Source: Agrypnia vestita (lineage: Eukaryota; Arthropoda; Insecta; Trichoptera; Phryganeidae). From it: a DNA stretch of 64,000 nucleotides. Below the pieces are notes generated by a model. It did no database searches. It was given only the letters and a program-made list of their open reading frames with translations, and was not told where the DNA came from. Position 1 is the first letter of the stretch, and each line of letters opens with the position of its first letter. Both the position numbers and the translations under genes were made by a program. This document shows, in pieces, positions 22,237 through 33,514 of the stretch. Location of the stretch: NCBI GenBank assembly GCA_016648135.1, contig JADDOH010004009.1:1-64000 (forward strand), written 5' to 3'.

Positions 22237-22403
22237 GATGCGAATACCGAATACGTGTCACATGAATATTCTTAGTATTTTCAAATTAAGCTAAACGCTT
22301 GTGCTATGAAAATAAAACTAACTTGTTGGTCTGGAGTGAGGTTCAAACCTACGACCATTGGATCACGAGGCGAGAGTCCTAACTACAAGACCAACAAGCT
22401 ACT
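22237..22403 (-). mobile_element. tRNA-derived SINE (family 1)
   Basis: Full-length minus-strand copy from the 3' end (GATGCGAATACCGAATACG) to the head AGCTTGTTGGTCTTG. B box reads GGTTTGAACC. Inserted between the arms of the element at 22122-22652. Confidence 0.85.
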
Positions 22404-22413
22404 AATATATATG

Positions 22414-22566
22414 AATATCTACTTCACTAGAATGAAAAGATATTCAATATATCATTTCATACGTGACGATGATGAATTCCTATTTTTTTTTATCAGTTTT
22501 TACTATAAATTTAGGGGTTACTCTGGTATGAAATAATGGGTCACAAGTTTCATGGCGTTTATAGAT
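22414..22566 (+). repeat. R4 repeat, third copy
   Basis: Matches 20834-20990 over about 155 bp (GACGATGATGAATTCCTATT, GGGGTTACTCTGG, TTTCATGGCGTTTATA). Confidence 0.7.
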
Positions 22567-22652
22567 GCAGCAAGCAATGAAAACGTTTTAATATTTTAAT
22601 TAATGTGTCTTTGTGTAAAGTAAACAACGTTGTGTTTTATTCATAGTTAATT

Positions 22653-23339
22653 ACAATGAACTTCTTAAATATTATAACTTAAATATTATATTTTAAATGT
22701 TTTTCTTTTACAGATATTTTCAAACAGAGACTTGTCTACATCCTGAAAATATATTGTGTTGCTATTCTGTCGCGTCACCGATTTCTCCAGCATTTTTACA
22801 CGTTGACTCTTAGTTCCTACATATTGAATTCCTGCTACCGTATCGAAATGCAATTTATAGAATCGAATCTTTTTAAAACAAATTTTTAAAGCTCGCCTTT
22901 TAAGAATGTCGCCGCCTGGATAAATATTAGATGAATCTGCTGCTAACTTAGCCCTTGGGCCCTTAAGGGCTTTTCATTTTGTTAAATACAGAAATATGTA
23001 TTTTTATTTGTTATTTCTAAATAATTAAGTTTTACTTTAACATGGTTATTCAACAAAATAGTTAATAATAAAATAATGCATATATTTTAAAATGCTCCTA
23101 AATATCTTAAAAATTTATTAAGAACCACGTTGTATCATTCGCCATTTATTTTATAATATATCCTTTTTTTGAAGTAGCGAAATAAATTTCCAACATGGAT
23201 AATAATTTTATTATTATACAAACAAATAATTAAAAAATATATTAATGCAAAACTAGATATAAGCACATCCTTAAAATTTCTAAATAATTAATTACATTCA
23301 GTTGCAAAATAATATTGTTGAACAGTAATTAATATGTGG
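22653..23339. other. No gene seen; AT-rich
   Basis: No coding signal or clear repeat. Confidence 0.5.
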
Positions 23340-23600
23340 AGTCACAATGGAATTATATACTAATTATGACGTTTTTAGGTTAAGTTTCTTTCTTATTCTG
23401 CCTATAAGCGACTTTTTTGGCCATTTTCTTTGTAATCATTAAAATATGTTTGTCGAATTTCAGTTTATTATTAATCGTTACTCTTAATTTTTTTTATCTT
23501 ATTCACGTTTTCAATGTCTTAATTATTTATTCGCAGTGAATAAATTTTACTTTTTCCTTTATCATTAATCATGTATTCGCTTTAACATACAACTTTATAA
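23340..23600 (-). pseudogene. LINE ORF2 fragment, same family as 4795-5485
   Basis: Minus-strand frames read EYMINDKGKSKIYSLRINN, then VTINNKLKFDKHILMITKK, MAKKVAY. This is the segment after the RT palm in CR1-like LINEs, and its end overlaps the start of the 4795-5485 fragment (ITKKIAKKVSF). Frameshifts and stops interrupt it. Confidence 0.6.
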
Positions 23601-24106
23601 CAGATATGATCTATAAATTAATAGATGGTTATTTATGATTCATTAAAAAAAATCGCATGTTTATTGATTTGTAATGATTGTGATTATTTTTAAAAAGGAA
23701 AAACATGTAGAAATTTTGATGTTAGGGTTATGGAACACTTAGATATTTAAGTACCTATATTTCATTTTTTCTATTTTGAATTTCTATATTTTCAAATAGA
23801 AAATAATTTTCTATTTGAAATTTCGAATCTGCGAACCATTTTTTGGCTATGGATCATTCTTTTAATATTAATAAGGGTTTTCAAATTTTACATACAAATT
23901 ATACAGAATTACTGTTAGATAAATTAGAAATTTTGGAAATTAAAAAAGTAAATTATTGAATTTTGCTATTACTTTGTTATATTTATAAAATGACTCAAAA
24001 TAATATATTAGTCAAGTTGCGCCAACGATATGCTTACGTAAATGTCATGCTTCAATGTTTTAAATGCCTCTGGTAACAAGACAATATTCAGATAAGCTAT
24101 TTTTTA
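23601..24106. other. No gene; small palindrome
   Basis: AT-rich. A 14-bp-arm palindrome (TTTCAAATAGAAAA / TTTTCTATTTGAAA) lies at 23792-23822. Confidence 0.5.
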
Positions 24107-24151
24107 CATCTGATGATAAGTAGGACAGCTCCTTTAAAAACCATAGTAGTA
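24107..24151 (+). ncRNA. Decayed hammerhead-like motif, subfamily C
   Basis: CUGAUGA at 24110-24116, a helix II with AGGA/UCCU core, AAAAC (GAAA mutated), loop near CAUA, GUA, GUA. The alignment CUGAUGA...CATAGTAGTA matches the 20376 copy. Helix I is weak (two pairs). Predicted inactive. Confidence 0.35.
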
Positions 24152-25730
24152 AAAAATATTTCGACGTGTTTGTCATAAAACTAGGTGATAATTAAATAAT
24201 CAAGTAGGCGATTCGTAAAATAATCAAGTAAACAAGCTAGTAAAGTAATCAAGATATGTAAATAAATAATATTTGTAGCGTTCAGCAAGGGTTTTAATGA
24301 GAAAAGTGAAAACGATATAGATTTCACAACTGCAAATGTATTGATTCAATATTATAAGTTTGTATCGGAAAGGGACAGAGCAGTCGCAAACTACAACTAG
24401 TACAATGGACTACTTATTGCTTCATATAAAGTTACAAGTGCTATCAATATTGCCATCAAACAGGCAACTTCTGTCACCGAAGGCATTGAAACTAACCACT
24501 GGATTGTAACTCCACACCACTCAATCAACAAACACAATATCAGGGACTTAAATTAGATTCAGAATTATACATTATGTGCCACCCATTAATGCGCGTATCA
24601 GATTAATTCACAATAGTTCAGAATTATATCGACAAGTGTCAGATATATATATTTTTTAATGTTTATAACGTTAACCTGAATAATAATTTTCTTCTTCCTG
24701 TTATTCTCCGTTTCTCTTTTGGTTAGACAATAAATATATAAGATGAATTTTTAAAATGTGCATTTAGCATTAATAATTAATTAATTTGGGATGAATTTTC
24801 TAGAATAGCATATTTTATCTGTATGTCGTGTCCTTAAATTATTAATGCTGTGGAAAATATATAATAAAATAAATTTATTTAAGCGCTTTCTTTGCTTTTG
24901 CTTGTTGTGTATATTTAACCCAATTCCGTGTTGCAATTAATATTCAGTCAATGTTGACAAAGTAATTGCATCATGTTCGCGTGCATGTGGGTCAGTAGTG
25001 TGTCTTGTTATTGTTATGTCAGATTGAACAATTAAGTCTGAACGCACATATCCGAGAGCGCACAATATAATAATGCCTTGACAGCGGTCTTGTGCGTATG
25101 TTTTACGAGCTCGCACACAGAAAATAGTAGTAAGATCTCCACCACCGGACTGGGCCGACCTCCTCTGCGCGCCCACAGGCTTTCTTTGTTATTTTATTTT
25201 TACATATTCATGTTTCACTGTATCTTATTCCAAGAATCCATAACGCTCAAATAATTATATAAAAATTATGCGTATATATATTTTCGATTTATGATTATAA
25301 TTTGACTTGCTCCGGTATAGCTAAAGATCGACACACGGAACTCTGTACCATATACTGTAGAACAAGAGCTCGCTGGGCAGAGATTAATATTTATTCGAGC
25401 AGAACACAGTTAATCAGATGCCTCGCCAGCGCCAACCCAACTATTTCACAGACCATACGGATCCGAAGTTAGTCACACGGAAGAAACTGGCAAGCTTCTC
25501 CCGTGAACTGGCAATATAGTCGCGAAACAATACGTGCCCAAAACAAACATCTATGTATAAAGAATACATTCTAACAATATAATTTTCTTCGTTCGATCAT
25601 TTAGAACACTGAAAGTTTCCTGCGGACGTAGGCCATATTTTAGAAGTAATTGTTAGTTCTAAAATTTATGATTTAAAGTAAATACTGGTTGGAAATAGGT
25701 TTCTAAATATAAAATATTAAACTAATTTAT
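24152..25730. other. No gene seen
   Basis: GC-richer patches at 25090-25170 and 25310-25630 have no recognisable domain. The rest is AT-rich. Confidence 0.4.
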
Positions 25731-25898
25731 TAATCAATTAGAAAAGGCATACAGGAAAATCAAATCAATGAAAAAATATTTTGGCAGCTATCGGGATCCA
25801 CGGATCTGCAATCTATCCGGGAATGGTTCGAATCCCGGTAGCAGCCAAAATATTTTTTCGTTGATTTGATTTTTCTGTATGTCTTGTCTAATTGATTA
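25731..25898. repeat. Long fold-back element with tRNA-like centre
   Basis: Arms 25731-25785 and 25844-25898 are reverse complements with a few mismatches. They are continued inward by GCTATCGGGA (25787-25796) with TCCCGGTAGC (25833-25842). The 36-nt centre contains a stem-loop CGGAT/ATCCG with a nine-nt loop including TGCAA. A GGTTCGAATCC B-box-like T arm spans the centre and the right inner arm. The centre resembles a tRNA lacking a D arm. An entire transcript would be one hairpin of about 65 paired bases. Confidence 0.75.
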
Positions 25899-26025
25899 AA
25901 AAATTTGTTTTGAAAAAAATTCACAGAACTTTGTTCTAAAATTGCAACTTGACAATAAGAATGTGTTTTATTTAATATAATCGAATGTTAAGTTTCGAAA
26001 ACATGAAAAAACCGTGCTTTGACAT

Positions 26026-26150
26026 GCTTGTTGGTCTATTATTAAGAATCGTCTAGTGATCCATTGGTTAGGGGTTCAAAACTCATTTTCGGAGACCAGA
26101 AAAATAGTCCGATTTTCATAGCACAAGCATGTAACCTAAGACAAGTGCCG
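26026..26150 (+). mobile_element. Degenerate SINE (family 1)
   Basis: GCTTGTTGGTCT head, GGGGTTCAAAAC in place of the B box, and TTTCATAGCACAAGC body. Several indels separate it from the other copies. Confidence 0.55.
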
Positions 26151-26160
26151 ATTTTTTAAG

Positions 26161-26235
26161 ACAAAGGGAAAGGGAAAAAGGAAAGAAAAAGGAAAGCAAA
26201 GGAAAAAAGAAAGACAAAGGGAAAAATAAAGAAAA
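26161..26235 (+). repeat. Purine-rich simple repeat (GAAAGG-type)
   Basis: About 75 bp composed almost wholly of A and G in AAAGGGAAA-type units, directly after the SINE, perhaps its expanded tail. Confidence 0.7.
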
Positions 26236-26399
26236 TGGTCATTATTTTTATTTTATTTTTATTTTCATTTATTGGTTTTCTTACAGCCTTATAATTTATC
26301 AATCTTGAAAAAAAACAATAATTGATGTACAGAGTTTTGGGCCAATTACAAGAAAACGCATATATACAATCGATAAAAAAATAAGAAAAAACATGTCCA

Positions 26400-26690
26400 A
26401 TAGTGAGTTTGTGTGAGTGTGTGTATTTGTGTGTTTATTTATTTATTTATTTTAAAACAATCTTAAAATTTTTCCACTGAATTTAAAAATTTACTTTAAC
26501 ATACATTAATAGCGAATGGAGAGGGTGGAGGGGAATGTGGGACGGGAGTAGAAGGGAAGATATAATGTACAAATTAGTTTGGGTGCGGTAGTGTAGCTAT
26601 TGTTTGTTTTATGTTTCTTATTGTTGCGTTGAAAATGTCAATGTGGTGATAGTTTGTGTTAAATGAATTTGTGGATCTGTATTATTTTAA
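26400..26690 (-). mobile_element. LINE 3' end: ORF2 C-terminus and 3' UTR
   Basis: Minus-strand frame reads NSFNTNYHHIDIFNATIRN, IKQTIATLPHPN, stop, like a Jockey-type ORF2 terminus. A pyrimidine-rich 3' UTR and an (AAAT)n plus CACACAAA tail follow. 5'-truncated. Confidence 0.5.
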
Positions 26691-29060
26691 TTTTATATTA
26701 AATAAATGGTCAGTATAATAAATTAATGATCCAAATGTTCTGACTATTTTATTAAAATACTGACCAATTTATTAATAAAATACAGACCAATTGAATACAA
26801 GCCAAGGAGAAATAAGTGATTGATATGGTTGGTTTGATTCTATCAATAAGATGATGGAAGGCTAGAGTATATACATTGCGTGGATAATTATTTCAAGGCT
26901 TTGATTCTATTTATCAGTATATTTTCTTTCTCATAAACAACCCTGCATATTGGAATAGACTGGAATAGAATAAAACTATAACTGCTCATAATTTGGTTTC
27001 CGTACCTAAATATTTTATACCTAAATATTTTATATGTTAAATTTTAATTTTTTTAAATAACTCCTACTAAAACACTGTCCAGCTCAAAAATGTTGCGCTA
27101 ATTTTTGACATTTTGAGAAACGACAGTTCACAAAATATTGTGTTGGAAAAGGTTCAATAAACTAGGTATTGTGGTTGAAGATTAGAAATTAAGTTGAAAT
27201 TTTAAAGATTATTAGGAGATATCGAAATAATTTACTAATTTCAGAAACTAAATTACTTGAAGAGCTACCATGAAAATTATGAATATTTTTTGAGGATATC
27301 CAGTTTTGTTACATAAATAAACAATTTTCAACAAGACTCGACGGCTAATGATATCATCCTAGCTAAGATTTTTATACTTTTACAGGTAAGTATCGACTAG
27401 GATTTTACATTATTTTTATTAAAGCGCTAAACACTATGAAACTTGAGTCAAATATATAATTACAGCTTTTATTTTTGAGGAATATTGCCACTCCATTACA
27501 TTGTATACGTAGGCACATGCCAGAGTATACGATGTATAAATTATATTGATTTAATATACTTATCGTCGTACGAAAGCCTATCCATTTCATTGCACGAGTA
27601 AATATTTATTAAACTAAACCTAAATGCTGTGCAATGCTTTGCTTATTCCTTATTTAAAAATTTGATATTGATATATCAAAATATTAACAAACAAAACGTA
27701 TTTTTTGATCAAAATAAAAAGTGAATAACTTATTCACTGGCGTAATAACATCTAATTTATTCAGATATGTAGGTAAAATTTATATACAAATATAAAATAA
27801 ACGGCAGGGGAATGATAAAATGAGAAATATTTAATTTAAAGCTATTGGATCTAACAAGCTAGGACACACCTTTATAAAAGTTATCACTCCACCACGGTTT
27901 AAATACGAATGTGGCAAACCTTAAATATTGATCATGGTTTAAGCACTATGAATAAGTAAATAAGTGATGTTTAGTGAGCGATTATCCAATAAAAGTTAGA
28001 TAATTTCCCTCCCACCTTCGGCATGGCGTGTATCCTGCTTCTAGAATAGTTGCTCACGCTAGCAGTAAAAACAGAGATGTACAGATAAGTGGATTACGCG
28101 ATATTTATATCGGATCCATAACGTTAACAAATACGACCTCTCGTCTACCTTTATGACGCACTGAATTCAATCACTGAATCTTTGAAATCACCAGATACTC
28201 GGCAATAGGGCTTTATCTGAAGCGACGTTATTTTAGTCGTACTAATAGTGTTTTTCAGTACGAATAATTTATATAAATAATTGATTAGGTAGATATAAAA
28301 TTTAATGTACAATTTGTATAAAAAAATAAAATTTATAAAAGATAAATTTATAAAAATAGCAGATAAGGTAGTGTTTTATAAAAATAGTAGTTATTATAAA
28401 TAGTGTTTTTCAAAATGAATGATTTATATCATTTTTTTGATGTACATAAACTCCTTTGGATAATTGTTTTTGGGTTATTTGAAATCAATGGTTTATTCGA
28501 AAAAACCACAAATGATTTAAAATTGAATATCAAACTCTCATTCACGATATAAAACATAATTTAATTGACTAAGTCATTGAAAATTGGATTTAACAAATTC
28601 ACTCCAATAAACAAAGCCAATAGCCATTAAAATGACGTTTTATTTAAAACACATTGCAATTGTTTGTGCTTTAAAATAAGCAATAATTTTGGTTGTATTT
28701 TAAACTATTTTGGTTTTATTTATTTTCAATATCACATTGCTGTAATTATAAAATCCTTTAGTTGAAAATAATTTTAAATTTGGAATTCACTATTTTTTAA
28801 GTAAAATATATTAAGTCTGCCGAAACAAAAAAATTGTCACAAAAACTGCGTTAGACACAGCGGTCAGGAAATAAGTGAATTTATTTGATGTTTTACAGAG
28901 CATTCAAAATTTGCAGACGTAACGTTTTCAAATTTTATGCCCTATCTGTTCAACGGACGTTGGCTATCACATTGACTATAATAACTTTATTTAATGCGGC
29001 CCGGAATAGCTCTACAGTAATCTGGCAAAACCACTATCTCTGATTCATCACTTTAATAGT
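26691..29060. other. No gene seen; AT-rich
   Basis: About 2.4 kb without a recognisable coding region or clear repeat family member; only short chance ORFs. Confidence 0.5.
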
Positions 29061-29168
29061 GATGATAACACGGAATACGTGTTTGCAAAACAATTGAGCA
29101 TCGAAATTCTTACTATTTTCAAACTAAGCTAATCGCCTGTGCTATGAAAATAGGACTTACTTGCTAGA
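29061..29168 (-). mobile_element. SINE (family 1) fragment, interrupted
   Basis: Minus-strand SINE body (CGGAATACG, TTCTTACTATTTTCAAACTAAGC, CTATGAAAATAGG). The tRNA head is replaced at 29169 by the hammerhead-bearing insertion, after which little SINE sequence is recognisable. Confidence 0.65.
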
Positions 29169-29317
29169 GATGTCCTAAGGTTTTCACGGCCGTTCGAAAT
29201 CTTGATGTGACATCAGCCCTGATGATGGACCCTGCAATGGAATGCGAAACGCCGGCCAGAGAGGTCACATATACACGGCAGAATATCCCAGAAGTCTACA
29301 CAAGATTACTTGCTAGA
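29157..29317 (+). mobile_element. Short hammerhead-bearing insertion with 12-bp TSD
   Basis: TTACTTGCTAGA at 29157-29168 is repeated at 29306-29317, flanking a 137-bp insertion into the SINE. The insertion begins near AGGTTTTCACGGCC and ends near CTACACAAGA, the same ends as the element at 12461-12990. It carries one plus-strand hammerhead-like motif. Relative to that element the left arm is almost entirely deleted. Confidence 0.7.
29216..29256 (+). ncRNA. Hammerhead-ribozyme-like motif, subfamily A (decayed)
   Basis: GCC, CUGAUGA (29219-29225), a helix II damaged by substitutions, GAAAC (29246-29250), then GCC in place of GUC/GUU, and GGC. Loss of the NUH triplet predicts no cleavage. Confidence 0.45.
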
Positions 29318-29534
29318 ATCCTGGAATAGAATAAAGTGAACAATTTTGAAAGTTTAGAAATTAAAAAAAAATAACCCGGGTAAAAATTTGTTAAACAATA
29401 TAACTTTCACTAACTCTTCTCCTATCCACTTATTATTCCCCTTTTAACCACCTTCACACCAGTAACTACGGCTTCTTTTGTTAGTACCTAATTAATTAAT
29501 TTTTTTCTACACTTGAATTTAGTCAGTTTAAGAC

Positions 29535-29574
29535 ATTACCTATCGATGAGAGATTCTGATACTCTCAATGTAAT
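29535..29574 (+). ncRNA. Decayed hammerhead-like motif, subfamily C
   Basis: Helix I AUUAC/GUAAU is complete. The core reads CUAUCGAUGA, like the CUGUCGAUGA of 61731. Helix II keeps GAGA/UCUC, but the GAAAC-loop-GUA part is deleted. Confidence 0.3.
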
Positions 29575-30475
29575 TAAACTCAAGAAGAGGTAACATAGTT
29601 TATTTTCCATACATTAAAATGATCATGATGTACTTATATATTAAAGATTTGCATTTCATTTCGTAGTTCATGCATCTCATTTCTCCCGTTACAAATACAC
29701 ACACAATTTACGATATAACGTAATATGTTAGATTGTACGATTCTATATGGGCATCTAATGGTATAAAAAATTCAACGATAAAGCCATACATGAAATATAT
29801 CTTGTTTTAAGGAGTTTGAATACCGTATATGTAATGGAAATCGATTGTTGGATGTATCAGTCAAATTTGCGAGAGGTACAAGCAGTTGGGAATTAAGTAC
29901 TTTTGTCTTAACAATGAACGTTTTAAGAAACTTTTGAAGAAGAGAGATTAATAATATAACACAAGTTTGTCGAATTTAGAATTAAAGGGGTAGAATTACT
30001 TTTGGGTTAGTAATAGGGAAGTTACTTGAGGAAATCTTCTTTGCCAATATTTAGGTCGACGGTGATCTAAGGAGGTTTGACGATGCTACCCGTATTTGTA
30101 CACATTTTAATGGTTGGAGATTATTCAAATTAATGCAAAATATTTTATTTCTTGGAGAAGTAATGCTTTGTCTCGCTGATTGAAGTTTTCAGTAAATGTA
30201 CAAATTTTGCTGGATTTATTTATTAATCTAAATAGTAAATATATTTTAAGCAAAATGCCTGGGGAATTTGCGATAATAAAGTGAATAACTTAACACTTTT
30301 TGATAGTAAAGATAGATCAAAGAATACTTATCAAACCCTGTGTTGTTATTTTCTGCTTCAAAAAATACATAAAAATATGTAATATAATTAAATAATTGAA
30401 CAAGGTTAAAATATTTTGCTTGTAAGAATATAAGAACAATGTGCGAATTAATAAAGTATTCCATAATAATTTTTC
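29575..30475. other. No gene seen
   Basis: AT-rich without coding signal. Confidence 0.5.
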
Positions 30476-31939
30476 GATGACTATCTGTACTGCCCTTCCA
30501 AGGAAGAAGGCAGTAACTACAATATTGCAAAGTTTCGAGATACTTGAAGTTTTAGGTTTTTTGTTTTTTCGCCGTATTTTTAATTTTTTAATTATTTTTT
30601 CAAATATTTTAATGTAAAACTACTTCAAAAATAAGATAATACCTAAAAGAGACATAAAATTATTGAATTTCAATATTTAAATCAATGCCTTCTGCCTTAG
30701 AATGTGCTTCAATGATAGCGTAAACTTTCTTAGAAACAAGGCAGTAACTACGTACTTACTGCCTTGTTTCTAAGAATCTTTGAAGTTTGCTCTATTCCAC
30801 TAGGCAACTAGGCACACATAGGATATTTAAAATCAGGATTCAATAAAAAATTATTTATTTGGCTTAACGTAGATACGTGATTCTTTACAAAATTAATATT
30901 TTATTAATAATTAGATACACGAACAAAAATGGTATTGTAGAAATAGTTTACCTAAAGCATTCGATTTTAGTTTTTTTAAAGCATTTTTCATTCACCAAAC
31001 TCAAAAGTTAAATCTTGAACATCACGAGCTTGCAGATTTTTCTAAAATTTCTCTTTGATTTTAGGGCATCAGTAGTCCAAGATTCTGAATAATGTTCTGG
31101 TTTTTAATTCAGAAATTCCGCGATCCTTTGTTCTTTTTTGAGGTTCTTTAAAATTATTCTTAATTATAGATTTTTTCAAGAAATCCACCCTCATATTGCT
31201 ACATGGTATAATCTCCTACTGAACTGCAGCTGAGTCATGTCACTTAGTAGGCACGTGGCTTCGTCTTGATAATTTTATTCTGGGAAGTGTCATCCTTCCG
31301 ATTTAAAAAATTATAACGCGTCATAACAAATTTAAATAAAATATTATAATTATGTTTAACTACTCATTCATAAATAATATTATTAATACCTACATACAGT
31401 TTTATAAAGGAATTTGATCGTTTGGTGAATTGTTTTCATTTTGCATTTCCAGCAAACAATTTGTTTTGTTCTTGACGATATTTATAAGCACTTATTAATA
31501 AAAAATATATCAGTATCAATGTAGTACCAAGAATATTATATACTTATATGGGTTTTTAGGGCTAACGCCAATCTATCACCACCTAACACTCGATCAGAAT
31601 GATATGATTATTTTGACAGATCGATATACATAAAGTTGTCAACAATTTAAAGTGTGATATATTTCTTAGCAAAAAAGCAGCGACTATAGAGAATATCTGC
31701 ATTTACTGCCATTTAGCTAAGAAAATGATATTTACTGCTTATTTGCTAAGATTTGAGTGTTGTTTTTGTAGTTGTCCATTTTTATCTTATCAGTTTTTTC
31801 TAGTTATTTTTAATAATAATGCTTTTTGAGTAAGATATTTAGATAATAAACAAAATTATTCACCAGATGGCATTCATAACTAATTTTTGAATTTTTTGTT
31901 AGTTACTGCCTTCTAGCTTGGAAGGGCAGTGTAGTCATC
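30476..31939. mobile_element. Non-autonomous DNA transposon with TIRs and subterminal repeats
   Basis: Inverted ends 30476-30520 and 31901-31939 share GATGACTA, ACTGCCCTTCCAAG and AGAAGGCAGTAACT. Inside are further GGCAGTAA-type motifs in both orientations (30727-30776, 31669, about 31700, about 31730), the same motif clustered at 8345-8680. No transposase frame is recognisable, so it would depend on an enzyme from elsewhere. The target-site duplication is unclear and the superfamily unassigned. Confidence 0.6.
30727..30776. repeat. Perfect 21-bp-arm inverted repeat
   Basis: TTCTTAGAAACAAGGCAGTAA (30727-30747) and its exact complement (30756-30776) with an eight-nt spacer CTACGTAC, itself containing a palindrome. 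Lies inside the element at 30476-31939. Confidence 0.9.
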
Positions 31940-32570
31940 TAAGGGTGTGTATTAATAGAACACATGAAAAATTAGTTTAGGTTTGAAAAAAGTTAAGATT
32001 TTAATGGGTTTTTTTCGTTTGTAATTTTTGTTGTATAATTTTTTTGTGTAATGAGAATAAATAATTAAGAATTAATATGAAATCAAATTTAAAAGGTGAC
32101 CTTGCAAAAAGGATTTGGATATTCATAATATTCAATTTACTTTTAATACATTTTCTTCTTTTTAAAATTTCTAATTCATTTATATGTTAAATTTTTAAGC
32201 CCTTATTACTATAAAAAACTTCCAAAAGATAATTAGAAAATTATAAATTGTTTCTATTTAAACATCTAAATGCTCGTTAATTCTTATTTTATAAATTTCT
32301 TTAGTTATAAATACTATTAATACAAATTAATTTATAAACCCCAGATTTTTTAAAAATATCATCCTTATCCCATTTTATTAAATATACGAGTTTTTAATTT
32401 ATCTTAAGTATAGACATATAGTTTTAAAGAATTTGAGATGTCTTTATTTATTGAATTTCAAATATGATAATTCAGAAAAACGATTTTCTCCGAACTTACT
32501 TTTTGAAATCAGCAATATATTTATTTTTGTTAATGTCTTTACTTCGAATTTTTATATTTAATATATAATT
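31940..32570. other. No gene seen; AT-rich
   Basis: No coding signal. Confidence 0.5.
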
Positions 32571-32613
32571 TTGTCTTGACGAAGAGACCGCTGGCCCTGA
32601 AATATGTTGATAA
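32571..32613 (+). ncRNA. Hammerhead-ribozyme-like motif, subfamily B
   Basis: Helix I UUGUC/GAUAA (five pairs, one G-U), core UUGACGA (first base mutated from C), helix II AGAGACC/GGCCCU imperfect, GAAAU-AU, cleavage triplet GUU. Here G8 is kept, unlike the 7107 and 13566 copies. Helix I differs in sequence from both. Confidence 0.45.
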
Positions 32614-32689
32614 TTCAATTAATTTTATGAAATGTTTTCTTTTCATTAATTTAAATAAATCATTTTATAGTTATTGAAGAAATAAAATT

Positions 32690-33330
32690 TTAGTTGCTTG
32701 CCTTTGTTGTTGGATTCATGGCAAATTTAGCAAGTCAAATGCATCTTGGAATGTTCTGCTCACCGTCACCAATGTTCGTGATTAGCGCGCCCACATAAAT
32801 TGCCTCTTGAACTATTTCACATTCTGCTATTTGGAAAGTTTGTGGTGATCTATTTGCACGATCCACAAAAGTATCTTTGTATTTGACTGTTTATTTCTAG
32901 CTTAAACTGATTGCTCACGAATACTATTATTTTATTTGAATTCTTTGTTTTCTTCCTTTAAATAGACCTATGGGATCTGTTCAGAGGATAGCACCTTGTG
33001 AGGTGGATTCCCAGCTCCTCTTTCCTTACATCCTTAGCATCCTTACATCTTTTGGGAGATCTTCCGCGAGGTCGGGTTCCGTGAGGCTGATATAAGATGA
33101 TATATGAGTGCGATATAAGATGCTGTCCATTCTCTAGACATGACCATACCAGTTCCTTCTTCGCTGTCTACTCCATCGTACAATATCCTCAGCCTCGTAT
33201 GTCTCTCTTATTCTGGTGTTCCACACGCGATCCTTCAGTTTCTTGCTGGTACCATCCTCAGTGTTTTCTTCTTGGAAGTCCTTAATATTTGTTTAGTCCT
33301 GATTGTGTCTTTTTGTAATTTTGTTTTACC
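32690..33330 (-). mobile_element. RTE-like LINE fragments, rearranged
   Basis: Minus-strand frames contain RVWNTRIRETYEAEDIV, RRRNWYGHV and the 3' end CCACCTCACAAGG...GACCCATAGGTC-type tail (high coordinates). A separate piece reads DTFVDRANRSPQTFQIAECE, IYVGALITNIGD, LAKFAMNP (32690-32880). In an RTE ORF2 the YLG-type block should come upstream of the GHV block; here it is downstream, so two fragments have been juxtaposed. Stops and frameshifts are present in both. Confidence 0.65.
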
Positions 33331-33401
33331 AATTATTTTTTTTGCTATTTAACTTACCATGATATTTTGATGGTTCGAGTTGTAAGCAATGTTTGATATA
33401 T

Positions 33402-33440
33402 TATCGCAAGACGTGGCTGTAGGAAAGAAACTAAAATAAT
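33402..33440 (-). mobile_element. LTR end fragment (TGTCACG family)
   Basis: TATCGCAAGACGTGGCTGTAGG aligns with the terminal about 35 bp of the LTRs at 58794 and 60654 (reverse). Confidence 0.4.
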
Positions 33441-33514
33441 TTAAAGTTTAATTCACTGTAAGTCTTATATAAGAATGTAAGAGTGCTAGTGCACAATATT
33501 TCGCTGGTAGATTC

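Larger units (their letters stand above)
22122..22652. mobile_element. Second inverted-dimer element with hammerhead-like arms
   Basis: Left arm 22122-22218 and right arm about 22567-22652 are imperfect reverse complements (TATGAATAAAACACAAC / GTTGTGTTTTATTCATA; ACATTAAAACATTT-type / AAACGTTTTAAT). The left arm holds a hammerhead-like motif on the minus strand; the right has the matching helix II/GAAAAC portion on the plus strand but lacks the CUGANGA block. A SINE and an R4 repeat sit between the arms. Target-site duplication not resolved. Confidence 0.5.

Noticed and set aside
25801..25842. Functional tRNA gene (GCA anticodon-like loop)
   Set aside because: No D arm, and the acceptor/T-arm bases are committed to the long fold-back; treated as tRNA-like only.
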